Translations under genes and position numbers: made by a program | Shown here: positions 36,851-47,069 of the stretch, piece after piece | Layout of the letters: each line of letters begins with the position of its first letter | Numbering within the stretch: the first letter of the stretch is position 1 | Notes under the pieces: generated by a model | Database searches by the model: none | What the model saw: only the letters and a program-made list of their open reading frames with translations | Told to the model about the DNA's origin: nothing | NCBI RefSeq assembly: GCF_014699035.1 | Contig: NZ_JACXAA010000007.1 | Span: forward strand, 124,001 to 188,000 | Length of the DNA stretch: 64,000 nt | Direction of reading: 5' to 3' | From: Spirosoma validum | Lineage (GTDB): Bacteria > Bacteroidota > Bacteroidia > Cytophagales > Spirosomataceae

Positions 36851-38449
36851 ATGAAATCACTCCCAATTATCGATTTGCTGGTTATTGCGCTCTATTTAGT
36901 GGGCATGGTAGCCGTTGGAGTTTATTTTTCCCGAAAGAATCAAGCGTCTGGTCAACAGAACGCTCATCAGTTTACGACGGCCTCGGGCAAAATTCCGGGC
37001 TGGGCTATTGGGATGTCGATTTATGCTACGTTCCTGAGTAGCAATACGTTTCTGGGCGTACCGGGTAAAGCATTCGGCAGTAACTGGAACTCGTTTGTGT
37101 TTAGTTTGTCTATGCCGTTAGCCGCCTGGGTAGCAACAAAGTTTTTTGTCCCGTTTTACCGCCATACTGGTGAGGTGTCGGCCTATACGCATCTGGAGCA
37201 CCGCTTTGGTCCCTGGGCCAGAACGTATGCCGTTATCTGTTTTCTGCTTACGCAGTTGGCCCGAATGGGGTCGATCTTCTTTGGAATTGCACTTAGCTTA
37301 CAGGCGTTGACGGGTTACCCGATGGCCACTATCATGGTCGTGGTAGGCACTTGTATTATCATTTACACGGTACTGGGCGGCATGGAGGCCGTTATCTGGA
37401 CGGAAGTTGTTCAGGGAGTCGTCAAAACCGGCGGAGCACTGCTGATTTTATGGCTGGTGATTCAGGGAATGTCCGGGGGTGTCGATCGAATTGTTTCCAT
37501 TGGGCAGGCTGATGATAAATTCAGCCTGGGCAGTTTTGCACCTGACTTTACCCAGTCGACGTTTTGGGTCGTTCTCTTGTACGGGTTCTTCATGAATCTG
37601 AACAATTTCGGTATGGATCAGAATTACGTGCAGCGGTATCATACCACGACGTCGGCACGGGAAGCCAGCCGATCAATCTGGCTATGTGTTTATCTGTATG
37701 TACCGGCCTCGCTCATGTTCTTCGTGATCGGTTCCTCACTATACGCTTATTATCAGGCGAATCCTGACATGCTGAATGCCGTGAAGTGGCAGGTAGCCTC
37801 CGAACGCTTACCAGGTGGTAGCCAGGCCGCCATTCAGCAATTGGCGGCTACACTCAAACCCGCCGATATTGGCGATAAAGTGATGCCGCATTTCATGGTC
37901 AACAAAGTACCAGCGGGATTGGTCGGGTTAATTGTAGCCGCTATCTTATCGGCAGCGATGAGCACCATCAGTTCGGGCATGAACGCATCAGCTACCGTTT
38001 TTTCGGTTGATATCTACCAACGATACATCAAATCGTCACTATCTTCCAGGCAGACCATGCGGCTGTTATACACCGCCACTACGTTTTTTGGGCTGCTGGG
38101 GATGGGCACCGGCATTGCTATGATCGGCATTAAAAGCGTGCTGGACGTCTGGTGGTTGTTGTCAGGCATTTTTGCGGGAGGCATGCTGGGCTTATTTCTC
38201 CTGGGGATGATTTCGAAGATGACACGTAACGCCGAAGCCCTGACCGCTACGTTAGTCGGTTTGCTGGTCATTATCTGGATGACCTTTTCGAACCAGCTTC
38301 CCGACGCCTATGCCGCCCTTCGCAGCCCTTTTCATCACAGCATGATTATCGTTATCGGCACCCTAACGATTTTTCTGGTAGGTTTGCTACTGACCCGCAT
38401 TCGGCGAAAAGAGGTAGCAACCCTTGATGTTGAGGTTCCGGTAAAATAA
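36851..38449 (+). CDS. Sodium:solute symporter (SSS family)
   Basis: 532 residues with about 13 hydrophobic helices and SSS signatures: the N-terminal LPIIDLLVIALYLVGMVAVGVYFSRKN, the VVVGTCIIIYTVLGGMEAVIWTEVVQG region, and GLIVAAILSAAMSTISSGMNASATV (sodium-site helix). It takes up a small solute with sodium, likely a sugar, sugar acid or amino-sugar type substrate. The following gene is a DapA/NanA-like aldolase in the same direction 160 bases on, so the substrate may be the aldolase's substrate (for example a keto-sugar acid or sialic-acid-like compound). This is inferred from the pairing. Confidence 0.92.
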   Translation: MKSLPIIDLLVIALYLVGMVAVGVYFSRKNQASGQQNAHQFTTASGKIPGWAIGMSIYATFLSSNTFLGVPGKAFGSNWNSFVFSLSMPLAAWVATKFFVPFYRHTGEVSAYTHLEHRFGPWARTYAVICFLLTQLARMGSIFFGIALSLQALTGYPMATIMVVVGTCIIIYTVLGGMEAVIWTEVVQGVVKTGGALLILWLVIQGMSGGVDRIVSIGQADDKFSLGSFAPDFTQSTFWVVLLYGFFMNLNNFGMDQNYVQRYHTTTSAREASRSIWLCVYLYVPASLMFFVIGSSLYAYYQANPDMLNAVKWQVASERLPGGSQAAIQQLAATLKPADIGDKVMPHFMVNKVPAGLVGLIVAAILSAAMSTISSGMNASATVFSVDIYQRYIKSSLSSRQTMRLLYTATTFFGLLGMGTGIAMIGIKSVLDVWWLLSGIFAGGMLGLFLLGMISKMTRNAEALTATLVGLLVIIWMTFSNQLPDAYAALRSPFHHSMIIVIGTLTIFLVGLLLTRIRRKEVATLDVEVPVK

Positions 38450-38609
38450 CCATTAAAGAATTATCGGGAAGAGTATGAGTTTACGGGTAATAATCGATTT
38501 GTTTTGCACTTGGTATTGGTTGACTCCGTTGTTGCAAAATTGACGGCTAACCGAAACGTAAAACCTGGTTTAGTACTTCGTATGCAGCCACTTTATAGTA
38601 TCTTTTCCA

Positions 38610-39554
38610 ATGAATAGTACACAATCCTCGCTCCCACACGGTTTCATTCCGGTTATGCTTACGCCTTTCCTCGACTCAGGCGAAGTTGACTATACCGGAC
38701 TCTCCCGACTAACAGACTTTTACCTAGAAGCGGGTGCGGCCGGTCTGTTTGCCAACTGCCTGTCCAGCGAAATGTATGAGCTTACCGAATCCGAACGGCT
38801 GGACGTAACAAAACATGTCGTTAAGCAGGTGGCCGGTCGGGTACCGGTCGTCGCTACGGGTTCCTTTGGTGGTACCATGCTCCATCAGGCCGATTTCGTT
38901 AAACGCATTTATGATACGGGCATACAGGCGGTGATTTTAACAACCTGTCAACTAGCTTTTCCCGAAGATTCGGATGCTGTCTTTCTTGATAATCTGCACC
39001 AGCTCATGAATCAGACGGTCGCGATTCCCCTGGGTTTATACGAATGCCCGGTTCCCTATAAGCGACTTATTAGCAGTCAGCTTCTGGCGAATATTTTACC
39101 GACGGGACGTATCATTTACCATAAAGACACGAGTCTGGATGCCGATGAAGTTGCGCGTCGACTAGCGGTGGCTGAGAGTTATAAGTTTGGCCTATACGAT
39201 GCTTACATGGTTAACGCTGTATCGTCATTAAAAGCCGGGGCCGCCGGGCTATCCTGCATTCAGGGGAATTACGTTCCCGAACTGATTGTCTGGCTGTGCG
39301 AAAACTACGATAACGAAGAACGCGAAACCGATGTTCAGCGCGTTCAGCAGTGGTTGGTTGACTCAATGGATTTACTACACACGGCTTATCCTACTGCGGC
39401 TAAATACGCACTTCAAAAACGCGGTCTACCGATTTCGCTTTACACGCGTCGGGTCGTTGATCCACTCACACCTGCTGTTCAGGAACAGCTCGATACGCTG
39501 CTAAGAACAGCCGGGCAATTGCAGGAAGACTTAGGAATTGGACAAGTTGCGTAA
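38610..39554 (+). CDS. Dihydrodipicolinate synthase / N-acetylneuraminate lyase family protein
   Basis: 314 residues, a class I aldolase barrel. The Schiff-base Lys is K172 (IIYHKDTS) and the catalytic Tyr is Y144 (GLYECPVPY). The N-terminal GFIPVMLTPF and AGAAGLFANCLSSEMYELT are the usual family stretch, with SSE where DapA has TTGE. DapA itself would lie among lysine genes, so a catabolic 2-keto-acid aldolase paired with the upstream symporter is more likely. It ends 57 bases before a strong terminator. Confidence 0.9.
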   Translation: MNSTQSSLPHGFIPVMLTPFLDSGEVDYTGLSRLTDFYLEAGAAGLFANCLSSEMYELTESERLDVTKHVVKQVAGRVPVVATGSFGGTMLHQADFVKRIYDTGIQAVILTTCQLAFPEDSDAVFLDNLHQLMNQTVAIPLGLYECPVPYKRLISSQLLANILPTGRIIYHKDTSLDADEVARRLAVAESYKFGLYDAYMVNAVSSLKAGAAGLSCIQGNYVPELIVWLCENYDNEERETDVQRVQQWLVDSMDLLHTAYPTAAKYALQKRGLPISLYTRRVVDPLTPAVQEQLDTLLRTAGQLQEDLGIGQVA

Positions 39555-39611
39555 AGCAACGTAGCGGTTGGTGCAGAAATCTCCACAGCCGAATTCTGTA
39601 CTATATACAAA

Positions 39612-39648
39612 CAAAAAGCCCTGGCTAATCACCAGGGCTTTTTGTTTA
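39612..39648 (+). terminator. Bidirectional terminator between the aldolase gene and rplT
   Basis: Stem AAAAAGCCCTGG / CCAGGGCTTTTT around a 7-base loop, with A and T runs on both flanks. It can end both the plus-strand aldolase message and the minus-strand rplT message. Confidence 0.92.
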
Positions 39649-39659
39649 ATCAAGTCTGT

Positions 39660-40004
39660 TTACTTTACTTGTTCCACAACGGCGGCAAATGCTTCCGGGT
39701 GGTTCATGGCCAGATCAGCCAGTACTTTACGGTTTAATTCGATTCCTGATTTGTTCAGAGCACCCATCAGGACTGAATATGAAAGACCGTTGATGCGGGC
39801 ACCAGCGTTGATCCGCTGAATCCAGAGCGCACGGAAATCGCGCTTCTTAGCCCGGCGATCGCGGTAGGAATAGCCTAACCCTTTTTCGACGGCATTTTTA
39901 GCAACCGTCCAAACATTTTTACGCCGACCAAAATAACCTTTGGCCAGCTTCATTACTTTTTTTCGACGCGCCCGTGAGGCAACGTGATTGACGGAACGTG
40001 GCAT
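39660..40004 (-). CDS. rplT: 50S ribosomal protein L20
   Basis: 114 residues, normal L20 length, with [51 protein letters not shown] and a hydrophobic C-terminus. It binds 23S rRNA early in assembly. It is the last gene of the thrS-infC-rpmI-rplT cluster, 180 bases after rpmI. Confidence 0.99.
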   Translation of the reverse strand: MPRSVNHVASRARRKKVMKLAKGYFGRRKNVWTVAKNAVEKGLGYSYRDRRAKKRDFRALWIQRINAGARINGLSYSVLMGALNKSGIELNRKVLADLAMNHPEAFAAVVEQVK

Positions 40005-40184
40005 TGTTTTGTTAGTTGTTTTTTGATGACAGGCGGAAGAAAAGTGTAGAGTGTAAAATGTAGAGTGAAGAATAGTTTGTTGATTCTTCTACTTTTCATT
40101 TTTCATTCTTCATTCTTCATTCTCTTTTGGCCTGGCCTCGGGTGAAACGTGAAACCAGGACGCAACCGCGTCCTTTTTTTGTTC

Positions 40185-40379
40185 TTAGATGCCCAGCAAC
40201 GCTTTGACACGACGCTCATCAGAACCATTAACCAGCGTATCGTGCACTAAATTGCGCTTCTGCTTGGTTGTTTTCTTCGTCAGAATATGACTGTGGAAGG
40301 CGTGCTTCCGCTTAATTTTTCCGGTACCGGTCAGCTTGAAACGCTTCTTGGCAGCCGAATTAGTTTTCATTTTTGGCAT
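40185..40379 (-). CDS. rpmI: 50S ribosomal protein L35
   Basis: 64 residues, very basic, with [20 protein letters not shown] and [20 protein letters not shown] as in all L35 proteins (shown here in two pieces). A good promoter precedes it at 40423-40451. A GGACGC/GCGTCC stem-loop lies at 40158-40173, between this stop and rplT; its T run is on the plus-strand side, so it is not a terminator for this operon. Confidence 0.99.
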   Translation of the reverse strand: MPKMKTNSAAKKRFKLTGTGKIKRKHAFHSHILTKKTTKQKRNLVHDTLVNGSDERRVKALLGI

Positions 40380-40422
40380 TGCAGTAAACCGCTTTTATGG
40401 AAAAATTTGAGTAAACAGGCCG

Positions 40423-40451
40423 CAAAGATACGAAATAAAGTCGATAACCAA
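40423..40451 (-). promoter_or_regulatory. Internal promoter before rpmI
   Basis: On the minus strand a TTG (40449-40451) and the -7 box TATCTTTG (40423-40430) are 18 bases apart, fitting the Bacteroidota consensus. The box is 43 bases from the rpmI start, so rpmI-rplT can be made separately from thrS-infC. Confidence 0.7.
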
Positions 40452-40507
40452 CGGATGTAAGCCAATAGTCGTCAGTAACTCAACTAGTGCCAGTTACTAG
40501 GAAAACC

Positions 40508-40553
40508 AAACCCCGGACAGACGTATCTTTTAACGACAGTCTATCCAGGGTTT
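40508..40553 (-). terminator. Stem-loop between infC and rpmI
   Basis: The arms AAACCCCGGACAGAC and GTCTATCCAGGGTTT pair with two differences that become G-U pairs in one RNA strand. It lies between infC and the rpmI promoter and could attenuate read-through. Confidence 0.5.
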
Positions 40554-40614
40554 TATCGTTTAATAGCTAGTTATAGTGCTCTTATACGTAGCAATTTACC
40601 AGCATCCGACCACT

Positions 40615-41172
40615 TTATTTTTTCGCCACAACAACTTTTGGCGACAGGAACATGCTCATACGTTTGCCTTCAAGTTTCGGCTCAGCTTCCACTTTGCCAT
40701 AATCTTCCAGCCCTTTCGAAAAGCGCTCCAATAGCTGGAAACCGCGATCTTTAAAGACAATTGCCCGCCCAACGAACTGCACGTAAGCCTTTACTTTCGC
40801 GCCTTCTTTCAGAAAGTTAATTGCATGTTTGAGCTTAAACTCAAAATCGTGATCATCGGTGTTGGGACCGAAACGAATTTCTTTGATAACGACTTTTGTC
40901 GCATTCGCCTTAATTTCTTTCTGCTTTTTCTTCTGCTCGTATTTGAACTTGGAATAGTCAACAATGCGGCAGACAGGCGGCACAGCGTTGGGTGATACTT
41001 CAACGAGGTCAAGGCCCTGTGCCGAAGCCAGTGCCTGCGCCTTATTTATATCGTAGATTCCCTGCTCTACATTTTCACCGACCACCCGTACTTCACGGGC
41101 CAGAATGCGCTCATTTACTTTGTAGGGTTCTTCAACCACGCGACGGGGTGGTCTGCGTTGGGGTAATGCCAT
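40615..41172 (-). CDS. infC: Translation initiation factor IF-3
   Basis: 185 residues with the IF-3 N-domain ([46 protein letters not shown]), the linker [13 protein letters not shown] and the C-domain ([35 protein letters not shown]). It uses an ATG start rather than the AUU known in E. coli. It blocks subunit joining and checks the initiator codon. It follows thrS by 180 bases. Confidence 0.99.
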   Translation of the reverse strand: MALPQRRPPRRVVEEPYKVNERILAREVRVVGENVEQGIYDINKAQALASAQGLDLVEVSPNAVPPVCRIVDYSKFKYEQKKKQKEIKANATKVVIKEIRFGPNTDDHDFEFKLKHAINFLKEGAKVKAYVQFVGRAIVFKDRGFQLLERFSKGLEDYGKVEAEPKLEGKRMSMFLSPKVVVAKK

Positions 41173-41283
41173 AAATTGTGTTTAGGGTGACTAATTGTTA
41201 AATTGACGATAAAGTCGCTTGGATAACATAGCGAGTTATAAAAAGTTCGGGAAACTATTGAAAATACTCATTCTAGTCAATAG

Positions 41284-41343
41284 TCGTCAGGCAATGGTAC
41301 GTAGTGAGCTAGTCGCTAGCCATCACGTACTATCGCCCGACGA
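41284..41343. repeat. Imperfect palindrome between thrS and infC
   Basis: Arms 41284-41307 and 41321-41343 (TCGTCAGGC.../...GCCCGACGA) pair with a few mismatches around CTAGTCGCTAG. The flanks have TAGTCGTCAG-type words that recur in several other gaps of the window. Confidence 0.6.
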
Positions 41344-41352
41344 TTCAATAAC

Positions 41353-43296
41353 TTACATTTTTACTTCTGCCTGGAAAGCTTTGACAAACTCCTCAACGCT
41401 CATGCTGCCGAGATCACCCTGGCCTTTACGCCGGACAGAGACTTTGCCATCAGCAGCCTCTTTCTCACCAACAATAAGCATATACGGCACTTTATTTACC
41501 TCCGCATCCCGAATTTTCCGGCCGATTTTCTCGTCTCGTAAATCCACAAAACCACGAATATCGTGTTCCTGTAGACTAAAAAACAGATCGTTAGCGTAAT
41601 CTTCGTACTTCTCCGAAATCGGCAGAATCGCAATCTGATCGGGCGACAGCCAGAGCGGAAAATTACCAGCTGTGTTTTCGATCAAAATCGCAATAAACCG
41701 CTCCATCGAGCCAAATGGCGCCCGGTGAATCATGACAGGCCGGTGCTTCTGGTTGTCGGCGCCAATGTATTCCAGTTCAAACCGATTGGGCAGGTTATAA
41801 TCGACCTGAATGGTACCGAGCTGCCACTTCCGACCGAGTGCATCCCGCACCATGAAGTCAAGCTTAGGCCCGTAAAAAGCGGCTTCGCCTAACTCCGTTA
41901 CGGTCGGTAGCCCTTTTGCGGCTGCCGATTCAATAATGGCCGACTCCGCTTTTTCCCACAGATCGTCAGAACCGATATACTTCGTTTTGTTTTCAGGATC
42001 ACGTAACGAAATCTGCGCACTATAATCCTCGAACCCAAGTGATTTAAAGACATAGAGCACCAGGTCGATTACCTTCATGAACTCGTCTTTCACCTGATCG
42101 GGGCGACAGAAAATGTGAGCGTCGTCCTGCGTAAAACCACGTACGCGGGTTAACCCGTGTAACTCGCCCGACTGCTCGTATCGATACACCGTTCCAAACT
42201 CGGCTAAACGTAGCGGCAAGTCTCGATACGAACGCGGTTTGGTTTTGTAGATCTCGCAGTGATGCGGGCAGTTCATTGGCTTCAGCAAAAACTCCTCGTT
42301 CGGATCGGGGGTTCTGATTGGCTTAAACGAATCCTCGCCGTATTTCTCCCAGTGACCCGACGTTACGTAGAGTTGTTTACTGCCAATATGGGGGGTTACG
42401 ACGGGCGAATACCCTGCCCGTATCTGCGCCTTTCGCAGAAAGCTTTCCAACCGTTCGCGCAGCATGGTTCCTTTCGGAAGCCACAAGGGCAACCCCGCTC
42501 CTACTTTCTCCGAAAAGGCAAATAACTCCAGCTCTTTACCCAGCTTGCGGTGATCGCGCTTTTTGGCTTCTTCGAGCAGATACAAGTAATCGTCGAGTTC
42601 TTTCTGTTTGGGGTACGTAACCGCGTAAATCCGGGTCAGCTGCTTATTTTTTTCGTTACCGCGCCAATAAGCACCCGCTACGTTCATCAGTTTAGCGGCT
42701 TTAATGAAACCCGTGTTCGGAATGTGTGGCCCCCGGCACAAGTCCGTAAAATCGCCCTGGGTGTAGAACGTAATAGTCCCGTCGTCCAGGCCTTCAAGCA
42801 GATCGAGCTTGTACGGGTCACCTTTTTGGTCAAAATAAGCGATAGCGTCGGCCTTACTCACTGGCTTGCGGATATATGCCTGTTTCTGGCGGGCCAGTTC
42901 AAGCATTTTATCCTCTACCTTCTTGAAGTCTTCCTGCGAAAACGGCTGTCCACCAAGATCTACGTCATAATAAAAACCTGTTTCAACGGCGGGTCCAATA
43001 CCAAACTTCACGCCCGGATAGAGCGCTTCGAGTGCTTCGGCCAGTAAGTGAGCCGATGAATGCCAGAAGGTTGATTTACCTTCCGCATCATTCCACGTCA
43101 GAAGTTGGACGTTGGCATCCTGATCGATAGGACACGTGGCATCCTGCACAACCCCATTGACTTTGGCAGCCAGCACATTACGCGCCAGACCTTCACTAAT
43201 TTGAGCAGCAATTTCTAACCCAGTGCTTCCTTTGGGATATTGCCGAACGCTACCGTCGGGTAACGTAACGCGGATTTGTTCGTCCTGCGCAATCAT
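41353..43296 (-). CDS. thrS: Threonine-tRNA ligase
   Basis: 647 residues: TGS domain ([19 protein letters not shown]), the editing-type domain with the [11 protein letters not shown] motif, a class II catalytic core ([10 protein letters not shown] zinc-site motif, [50 protein letters not shown]) and the C-terminal anticodon-binding domain ([19 protein letters not shown]). Length and order are standard. It charges tRNA-Thr in the cytoplasm. Confidence 0.99.
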   Translation of the reverse strand: MIAQDEQIRVTLPDGSVRQYPKGSTGLEIAAQISEGLARNVLAAKVNGVVQDATCPIDQDANVQLLTWNDAEGKSTFWHSSAHLLAEALEALYPGVKFGIGPAVETGFYYDVDLGGQPFSQEDFKKVEDKMLELARQKQAYIRKPVSKADAIAYFDQKGDPYKLDLLEGLDDGTITFYTQGDFTDLCRGPHIPNTGFIKAAKLMNVAGAYWRGNEKNKQLTRIYAVTYPKQKELDDYLYLLEEAKKRDHRKLGKELELFAFSEKVGAGLPLWLPKGTMLRERLESFLRKAQIRAGYSPVVTPHIGSKQLYVTSGHWEKYGEDSFKPIRTPDPNEEFLLKPMNCPHHCEIYKTKPRSYRDLPLRLAEFGTVYRYEQSGELHGLTRVRGFTQDDAHIFCRPDQVKDEFMKVIDLVLYVFKSLGFEDYSAQISLRDPENKTKYIGSDDLWEKAESAIIESAAAKGLPTVTELGEAAFYGPKLDFMVRDALGRKWQLGTIQVDYNLPNRFELEYIGADNQKHRPVMIHRAPFGSMERFIAILIENTAGNFPLWLSPDQIAILPISEKYEDYANDLFFSLQEHDIRGFVDLRDEKIGRKIRDAEVNKVPYMLIVGEKEAADGKVSVRRKGQGDLGSMSVEEFVKAFQAEVKM

Positions 43297-43401
43297 TTCG
43301 TACTAATTTAGTTTGTGGGTACCCGCAGCTTACCTACAACTGTAAGCCACTTAACTTTTTAGTGAAGAATGAAGAATACTTCAGTGATTGTTATTCTTCA
43401 T

Positions 43402-43440
43402 TTTTCACCGCACCGGCGGCCCGGTCTTCATGCTTCACTA
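43402..43440. repeat. Truncated copy of the 50047-50158 palindrome at the TPR gene end
   Basis: The sequence TTTTCACCGCACCGGCGGCC and what follows to CTTCACTA match the right arm at 50119-50157 with two differences. The left arm is reduced to TAGTGAAGAATGA (43360-43372). The last three bases form the TPR gene's stop codon, so insertion of the repeat set the present C-terminus. Confidence 0.75.
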
Positions 43441-44706
43441 ATTCAACGGTTTTACGCTTCGTCGGAGCGAATCGCTGGAGCCGGTTGACGTTCGAGCTTT
43501 TGGCTGAATCGTCGAAATACGCACCCGACTCGTATCCAGTTGCGTACGACTTTTGGCTGCGTTGACGGCTTCGTCCGATGCTTCTGGCAAAAATAAGGAG
43601 TTCCGCGAGTATTGTCGACGACGTGACCGCCATAATCCCGCATTGGCCTGTCGATCAGCTACATTTTGCTGGGTCGCTTTAGTGTAAGCCTCAATGGCCA
43701 GATCATACTGCCCCAACTGCTCGTAGCAATAGCCAATGTACGTATCAATACGTGGAAATTGGGGCCTTAGTTGCTGAACTCGCTGATAGCTTGCCAGCGC
43801 GGGATAATAACGTCGGTAAGCCTGGTTAATCAATCCCGTCTGAAAATACGCCTGATAATAAGTCGGTTGTACTAGTATAGCTTGTTGATAACAGGCAATT
43901 GCGCTGTCGAGTTTCCGGGATGTGTGGTAAATAAGCCCCCGGCCATAATAGAGCCTGGCGTTGTTCGGAAAATACCGTAGCGCCTGGCCGTTGTAGACTA
44001 AAGCAGCATCGGGGTTACGCAGGGTCCGATACAGCGAAGCCAACTGATTATAGGTTTCCAGATAGCGCGGTTTTAATCGCAGTGATTGTTGATACAGTGT
44101 CAGCGCCTGCACCGTATCGCCCTCGCGAGCCGCTAAGAGACCTTTAAAAAAATAAGCTTCTCCATCGTAAGGAGCCATCTGCAACGCTTTCGCTACGTAT
44201 AGTTTCGCTTTGTCGAATTGATTTTGCTGTTGCAATAAATCGCCCTGCAAGGTATACAACTCCGGCGTATCGATCCCCAGAATCTCAGCGCGTTGTGCGT
44301 TCTGCAAGGCTTTGTCGGGTTTACGAAGGGCCCGCAGAATCTGGGCACGTGTCAGGTAATACGATCCGGCGTTATCATTTCGGCTGATCGCTTCGTCAAT
44401 GTCCTCCAGCGCATCGGCCACGCGTCCCATCGCTAGCAAAATAACGGCCCGTTTAGCATAGGCAGACGCAGGCGACGACTGATTGATGGCTCTCGTTAGG
44501 GCACGTAGCGCGCCCTCGGCCCGGCTACTATCACCCGGTTTCGGGAAATCCGGAATACGAGCCGACTGCCGGTTGTCGTTACCGCACCCAACGAGCATGA
44601 GCACTATAAAAAGCGAAAGAGCCAATGACCAAATTGGTGAAAGAGCTTTACGCCAGCCAGTCACTCGTTCATTCGTTCGTTCGTTCGCTCTTTGACGTTT
44701 CCTCAT
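43438..44706 (-). CDS. TPR-repeat lipoprotein
   Basis: 422 residues from the ATG at 44706. A charged start (MRKRQRANERTNERVTGWR) is followed by a lipoprotein signal ending LMLVGC. Some 9 tetratricopeptide repeats (for example ALRPNPSD-like PDKALQNAQRAEILGIDTPE, AYFFKGLLAAREGDTVQALTLY, LYYGRGLIYHTSRKLDSAIACY, QAYFQTGLINQAYRRYYPALASYQ) occupy about 60-360. The C-terminus is basic and Ser-rich. A four-base overlap (ATGA) with the methyltransferase gene upstream suggests coupled translation. It is probably a scaffold on the periplasmic face; partner unknown. The N-terminal codons are read from a tetranucleotide repeat. Confidence 0.85.
   Translation of the reverse strand: MRKRQRANERTNERVTGWRKALSPIWSLALSLFIVLMLVGCGNDNRQSARIPDFPKPGDSSRAEGALRALTRAINQSSPASAYAKRAVILLAMGRVADALEDIDEAISRNDNAGSYYLTRAQILRALRKPDKALQNAQRAEILGIDTPELYTLQGDLLQQQNQFDKAKLYVAKALQMAPYDGEAYFFKGLLAAREGDTVQALTLYQQSLRLKPRYLETYNQLASLYRTLRNPDAALVYNGQALRYFPNNARLYYGRGLIYHTSRKLDSAIACYQQAILVQPTYYQAYFQTGLINQAYRRYYPALASYQRVQQLRPQFPRIDTYIGYCYEQLGQYDLAIEAYTKATQQNVADRQANAGLWRSRRRQYSRNSLFLPEASDEAVNAAKSRTQLDTSRVRISTIQPKARTSTGSSDSLRRSVKPLN
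44665..44690. repeat. TTCG tetranucleotide repeat inside the TPR gene N-terminus
   Basis: Four perfect TTCG units (44672-44687) and degenerate neighbours encode NERTNER just after the start codon. Slippage by one unit would shift the frame before the signal peptide. Confidence 0.8.
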
Positions 44707-45596
44707 GACGAGAACCGATAAAACACCCCCAAAGGTAGTTTCTTTTGCGCCTGATCGGTAACGGCTAACTCGCCCCACTCGGAATTCGGTACGTTACCGA
44801 AGATCTGCTGGATGAGGTTGTCCAGAATAAGTGACGAGAATCCTAACGAATAGAGGTTAATGATAAAAAAGAAATCCGATCGGTCGAGCAGATCAGCGCA
44901 GGATTTAAGCAAATCGTTCAGATGCTCTTCCAAGACCCATTTTTCCCCATCGGGTCCGCGACCGTAGGCAGGTGGGTCCAGAATGATACCGTTATACCGA
45001 TTACCACGCCTGACTTCACGTCGAACGAATTTAACTGCATCTTCCACCACCCAGCGAATATTGTCCAACTCGCTATGATCCATGTTCTCCCGAGCCCAGC
45101 TGATAACCGGCTTTACGGCATCGACATGCGTTACGTCGGCTCCGGCCTGGCGGGCGGCTAATGAAGCTCCGCCCGTATAGGCAAACAGGTTCAGCACCTT
45201 CGGCCGCGGAACATCCACCGAAAGCGCCTTGATTTTATCATGAATGTAGAGCCAGTTATCGGCCTGTTCAGGAAACAGGCCGACGTGCTTGAACGTAGTC
45301 AGCGCCAGTTTGAATTTCAGGTTCAGGCCTCCTTGCCGAAATCGAACGTACCAGGGATCACGCATATCCGGCGTGGTCTGCCAGTCCCCCCGCTCAGGTG
45401 ACTGGCGATCGCGCCGAAAAATGGCATGCGCCCGACGCTCCCAATCGTTGTCTGACAGGGACTTATTCCAGATGGCCTGTGGTTCGGGACGGGACAGGAT
45501 GAAGTCGCCGAAGCGTTCGAGTTTCTGGAAATCGCCCGAATCAATCAACTCGTATTCGTCCCAGGGGGCCGGGGTAATCAGTTGTATACTAACCAT
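44703..45596 (-). CDS. Class I SAM-dependent methyltransferase (RlmI/RlmK-like)
   Basis: 297 residues. The SAM-binding core VLNLFAYTGGASLAARQAGAD, the acidic turn VTHVDAVKPVISWARENM, the DNIRWVVEDAVKFVRRE region and the GIILDPPAYGRGPDGEKW motif (DPPAYG as in rRNA cytosine-C5 and guanine methyltransferases) are clear. It lacks the PUA domain of RlmI, so it is probably an RNA methyltransferase of unknown target. It starts at 45596 and overlaps the TPR gene by four bases. Confidence 0.88.
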   Translation of the reverse strand: MVSIQLITPAPWDEYELIDSGDFQKLERFGDFILSRPEPQAIWNKSLSDNDWERRAHAIFRRDRQSPERGDWQTTPDMRDPWYVRFRQGGLNLKFKLALTTFKHVGLFPEQADNWLYIHDKIKALSVDVPRPKVLNLFAYTGGASLAARQAGADVTHVDAVKPVISWARENMDHSELDNIRWVVEDAVKFVRREVRRGNRYNGIILDPPAYGRGPDGEKWVLEEHLNDLLKSCADLLDRSDFFFIINLYSLGFSSLILDNLIQQIFGNVPNSEWGELAVTDQAQKKLPLGVFYRFSS

Positions 45597-45943
45597 ATTT
45601 CGCTAAAACGTACATCGGACCACAGAAGCGGTCGAAAGTCTTCCGTTGTACGTTATCAGAATCAGAACTGCTTGCTAATAAGTAAGACAGGGGAATGCAC
45701 CTCAGAAAGAGGGTTCACCCTGTCTTACCTAGTCAGCTATATTGGCAAATTGACCGATGAATCAAGTCTATTTCGTAAAGCACAAAATTACGATCCTCTA
45801 CGGATATTCGCTATGGAGAGAATCAACATTCCTATAAACTCTCTGCCCGTCAACGCGTCAGGTGTAGAAGCGTAGTCAGTTGAAAAGACGAGCATAAGGG
45901 ATTTATTTTAGATTAGATATATCAGCGCATCCACTTTTGGTTC
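45597..45943. other. 347-bp gap before the esterase gene
   Basis: No convincing gene. It holds an 11-bp perfect inverted repeat, GTAAGACAGGG/CCCTGTCTTAC, at 45682-45692 and 45718-45728, and a -7-like CACTTTTG just before the esterase start. Confidence 0.6.
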
Positions 45944-47035
45944 ATGTCTGCTAATTCGTTTGCCATGAATCGAAACGTGCCTGTCAATCCTTCCTTTTAT
46001 CGGTATGCCCTTACCGGTATCTTTCTGCTGCTTTTCTTTTCAGCTGTTCACAGTCAAACATCACTACGGGGTTCAGTAGAACGTATCAAAGTACACGGAA
46101 AAGGGCTGGAAGGTAATCTGGAAGGTGATTCACCCGATCGGGACGTATCGATTTATTTGCCTCCCAGCTACAAAGCCGAGTCAAAGCGTCGTTACCCGGT
46201 CGTCTATTTTTTGCATGGATTTACGGATAATGATGCACAGTGGTATGGCGTTACCAAGCACTGGATCAATCTGCCAACTGTTGTGGACAAGGTTTTCAGC
46301 GAAGGTCAGCTACAGGAAATGATCATCGTTACGCCCAACGCATGTACCCGTTATCGGGGCAGTATGTATTCCAATTCAGCAACGACAGGGAATTGGGAGG
46401 ATTTTGTGGCAAAAGAACTGGTAAGCTACATTGATCAGCACTACCACACGATTCCCAAATCGACTAGTCGTGGCCTGGCCGGCCATTCGATGGGCGGTTA
46501 TGGGAGTATGCGGATTGGCCAGAAACATCCGGAAATTTTTTCCAGTCTCTATCTCCTCAGTCCCTGTTGCCTCACGCCCGGAAACAATCGACCCGTGAGT
46601 CCGGAAGCGATTGCTAAGCTGGAAGCCGTCAAAAGCCCGGAGGATATTGAGAAAGCGGATTTTGGCACCCAGGCTACGTTCGCTTCAGCAGCAGCCTGGT
46701 CACCCAATCCGACCAAGCCCCCATTTTTCGCAGATCTGCCGATTGAAAATGGACAATTGCAACCAACTATTGCCGCTAAGTGGGCCGCTAACGCTCCTTT
46801 GGCCATGATTGATCAGTACGTAACAAACCTGAAGCAACTGACGGCGCTGGCCTTTGATGCGGGCAACCGGGATCAAAGCATTGCGGCTAGTATCAAGGTT
46901 TTAGATCAGGTGCTGACCAGCTATAAGCTCCCCCATACGTATGAGGAATACGAGGGCGATCACCTGAACCGCATTGCCGAACGTATTGAACAAAAGATGC
47001 TTCCATTCTTTTCCAAAAATTTATTGAAGCGGTAA
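45944..47035 (+). CDS. Secreted esterase, alpha/beta hydrolase (esterase D family)
   Basis: 363 residues; the signal peptide ends SAVHSQ. The protein begins at Met1 (45944) or Met8 (45965, [10 protein letters not shown]). Esterase-family landmarks are [35 protein letters not shown], the nucleophile elbow GHSMGGYGS and the late EGDHLNRI with the likely catalytic His. It resembles the putative esterase family used for carbohydrate or feruloyl esters and S-formylglutathione. The substrate is open. The next gene begins 35 bases later. Confidence 0.9.
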   Translation: MSANSFAMNRNVPVNPSFYRYALTGIFLLLFFSAVHSQTSLRGSVERIKVHGKGLEGNLEGDSPDRDVSIYLPPSYKAESKRRYPVVYFLHGFTDNDAQWYGVTKHWINLPTVVDKVFSEGQLQEMIIVTPNACTRYRGSMYSNSATTGNWEDFVAKELVSYIDQHYHTIPKSTSRGLAGHSMGGYGSMRIGQKHPEIFSSLYLLSPCCLTPGNNRPVSPEAIAKLEAVKSPEDIEKADFGTQATFASAAAWSPNPTKPPFFADLPIENGQLQPTIAAKWAANAPLAMIDQYVTNLKQLTALAFDAGNRDQSIAASIKVLDQVLTSYKLPHTYEEYEGDHLNRIAERIEQKMLPFFSKNLLKR

Positions 47036-47069
47036 GCCTAATCTGGTCAACCCCTTTCATCAACTACGT

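Noticed and set aside
40158-40173. Terminator between rpmI and rplT
   Set aside because: The T run is on the plus-strand side; in the direction of this operon it follows an A run, so it cannot be an intrinsic terminator there.
43297-43437. T-box or amino-acid riboswitch before thrS
   Set aside because: No T-box motif or specifier-like stem was seen, and the gap is largely made of a truncated palindrome.
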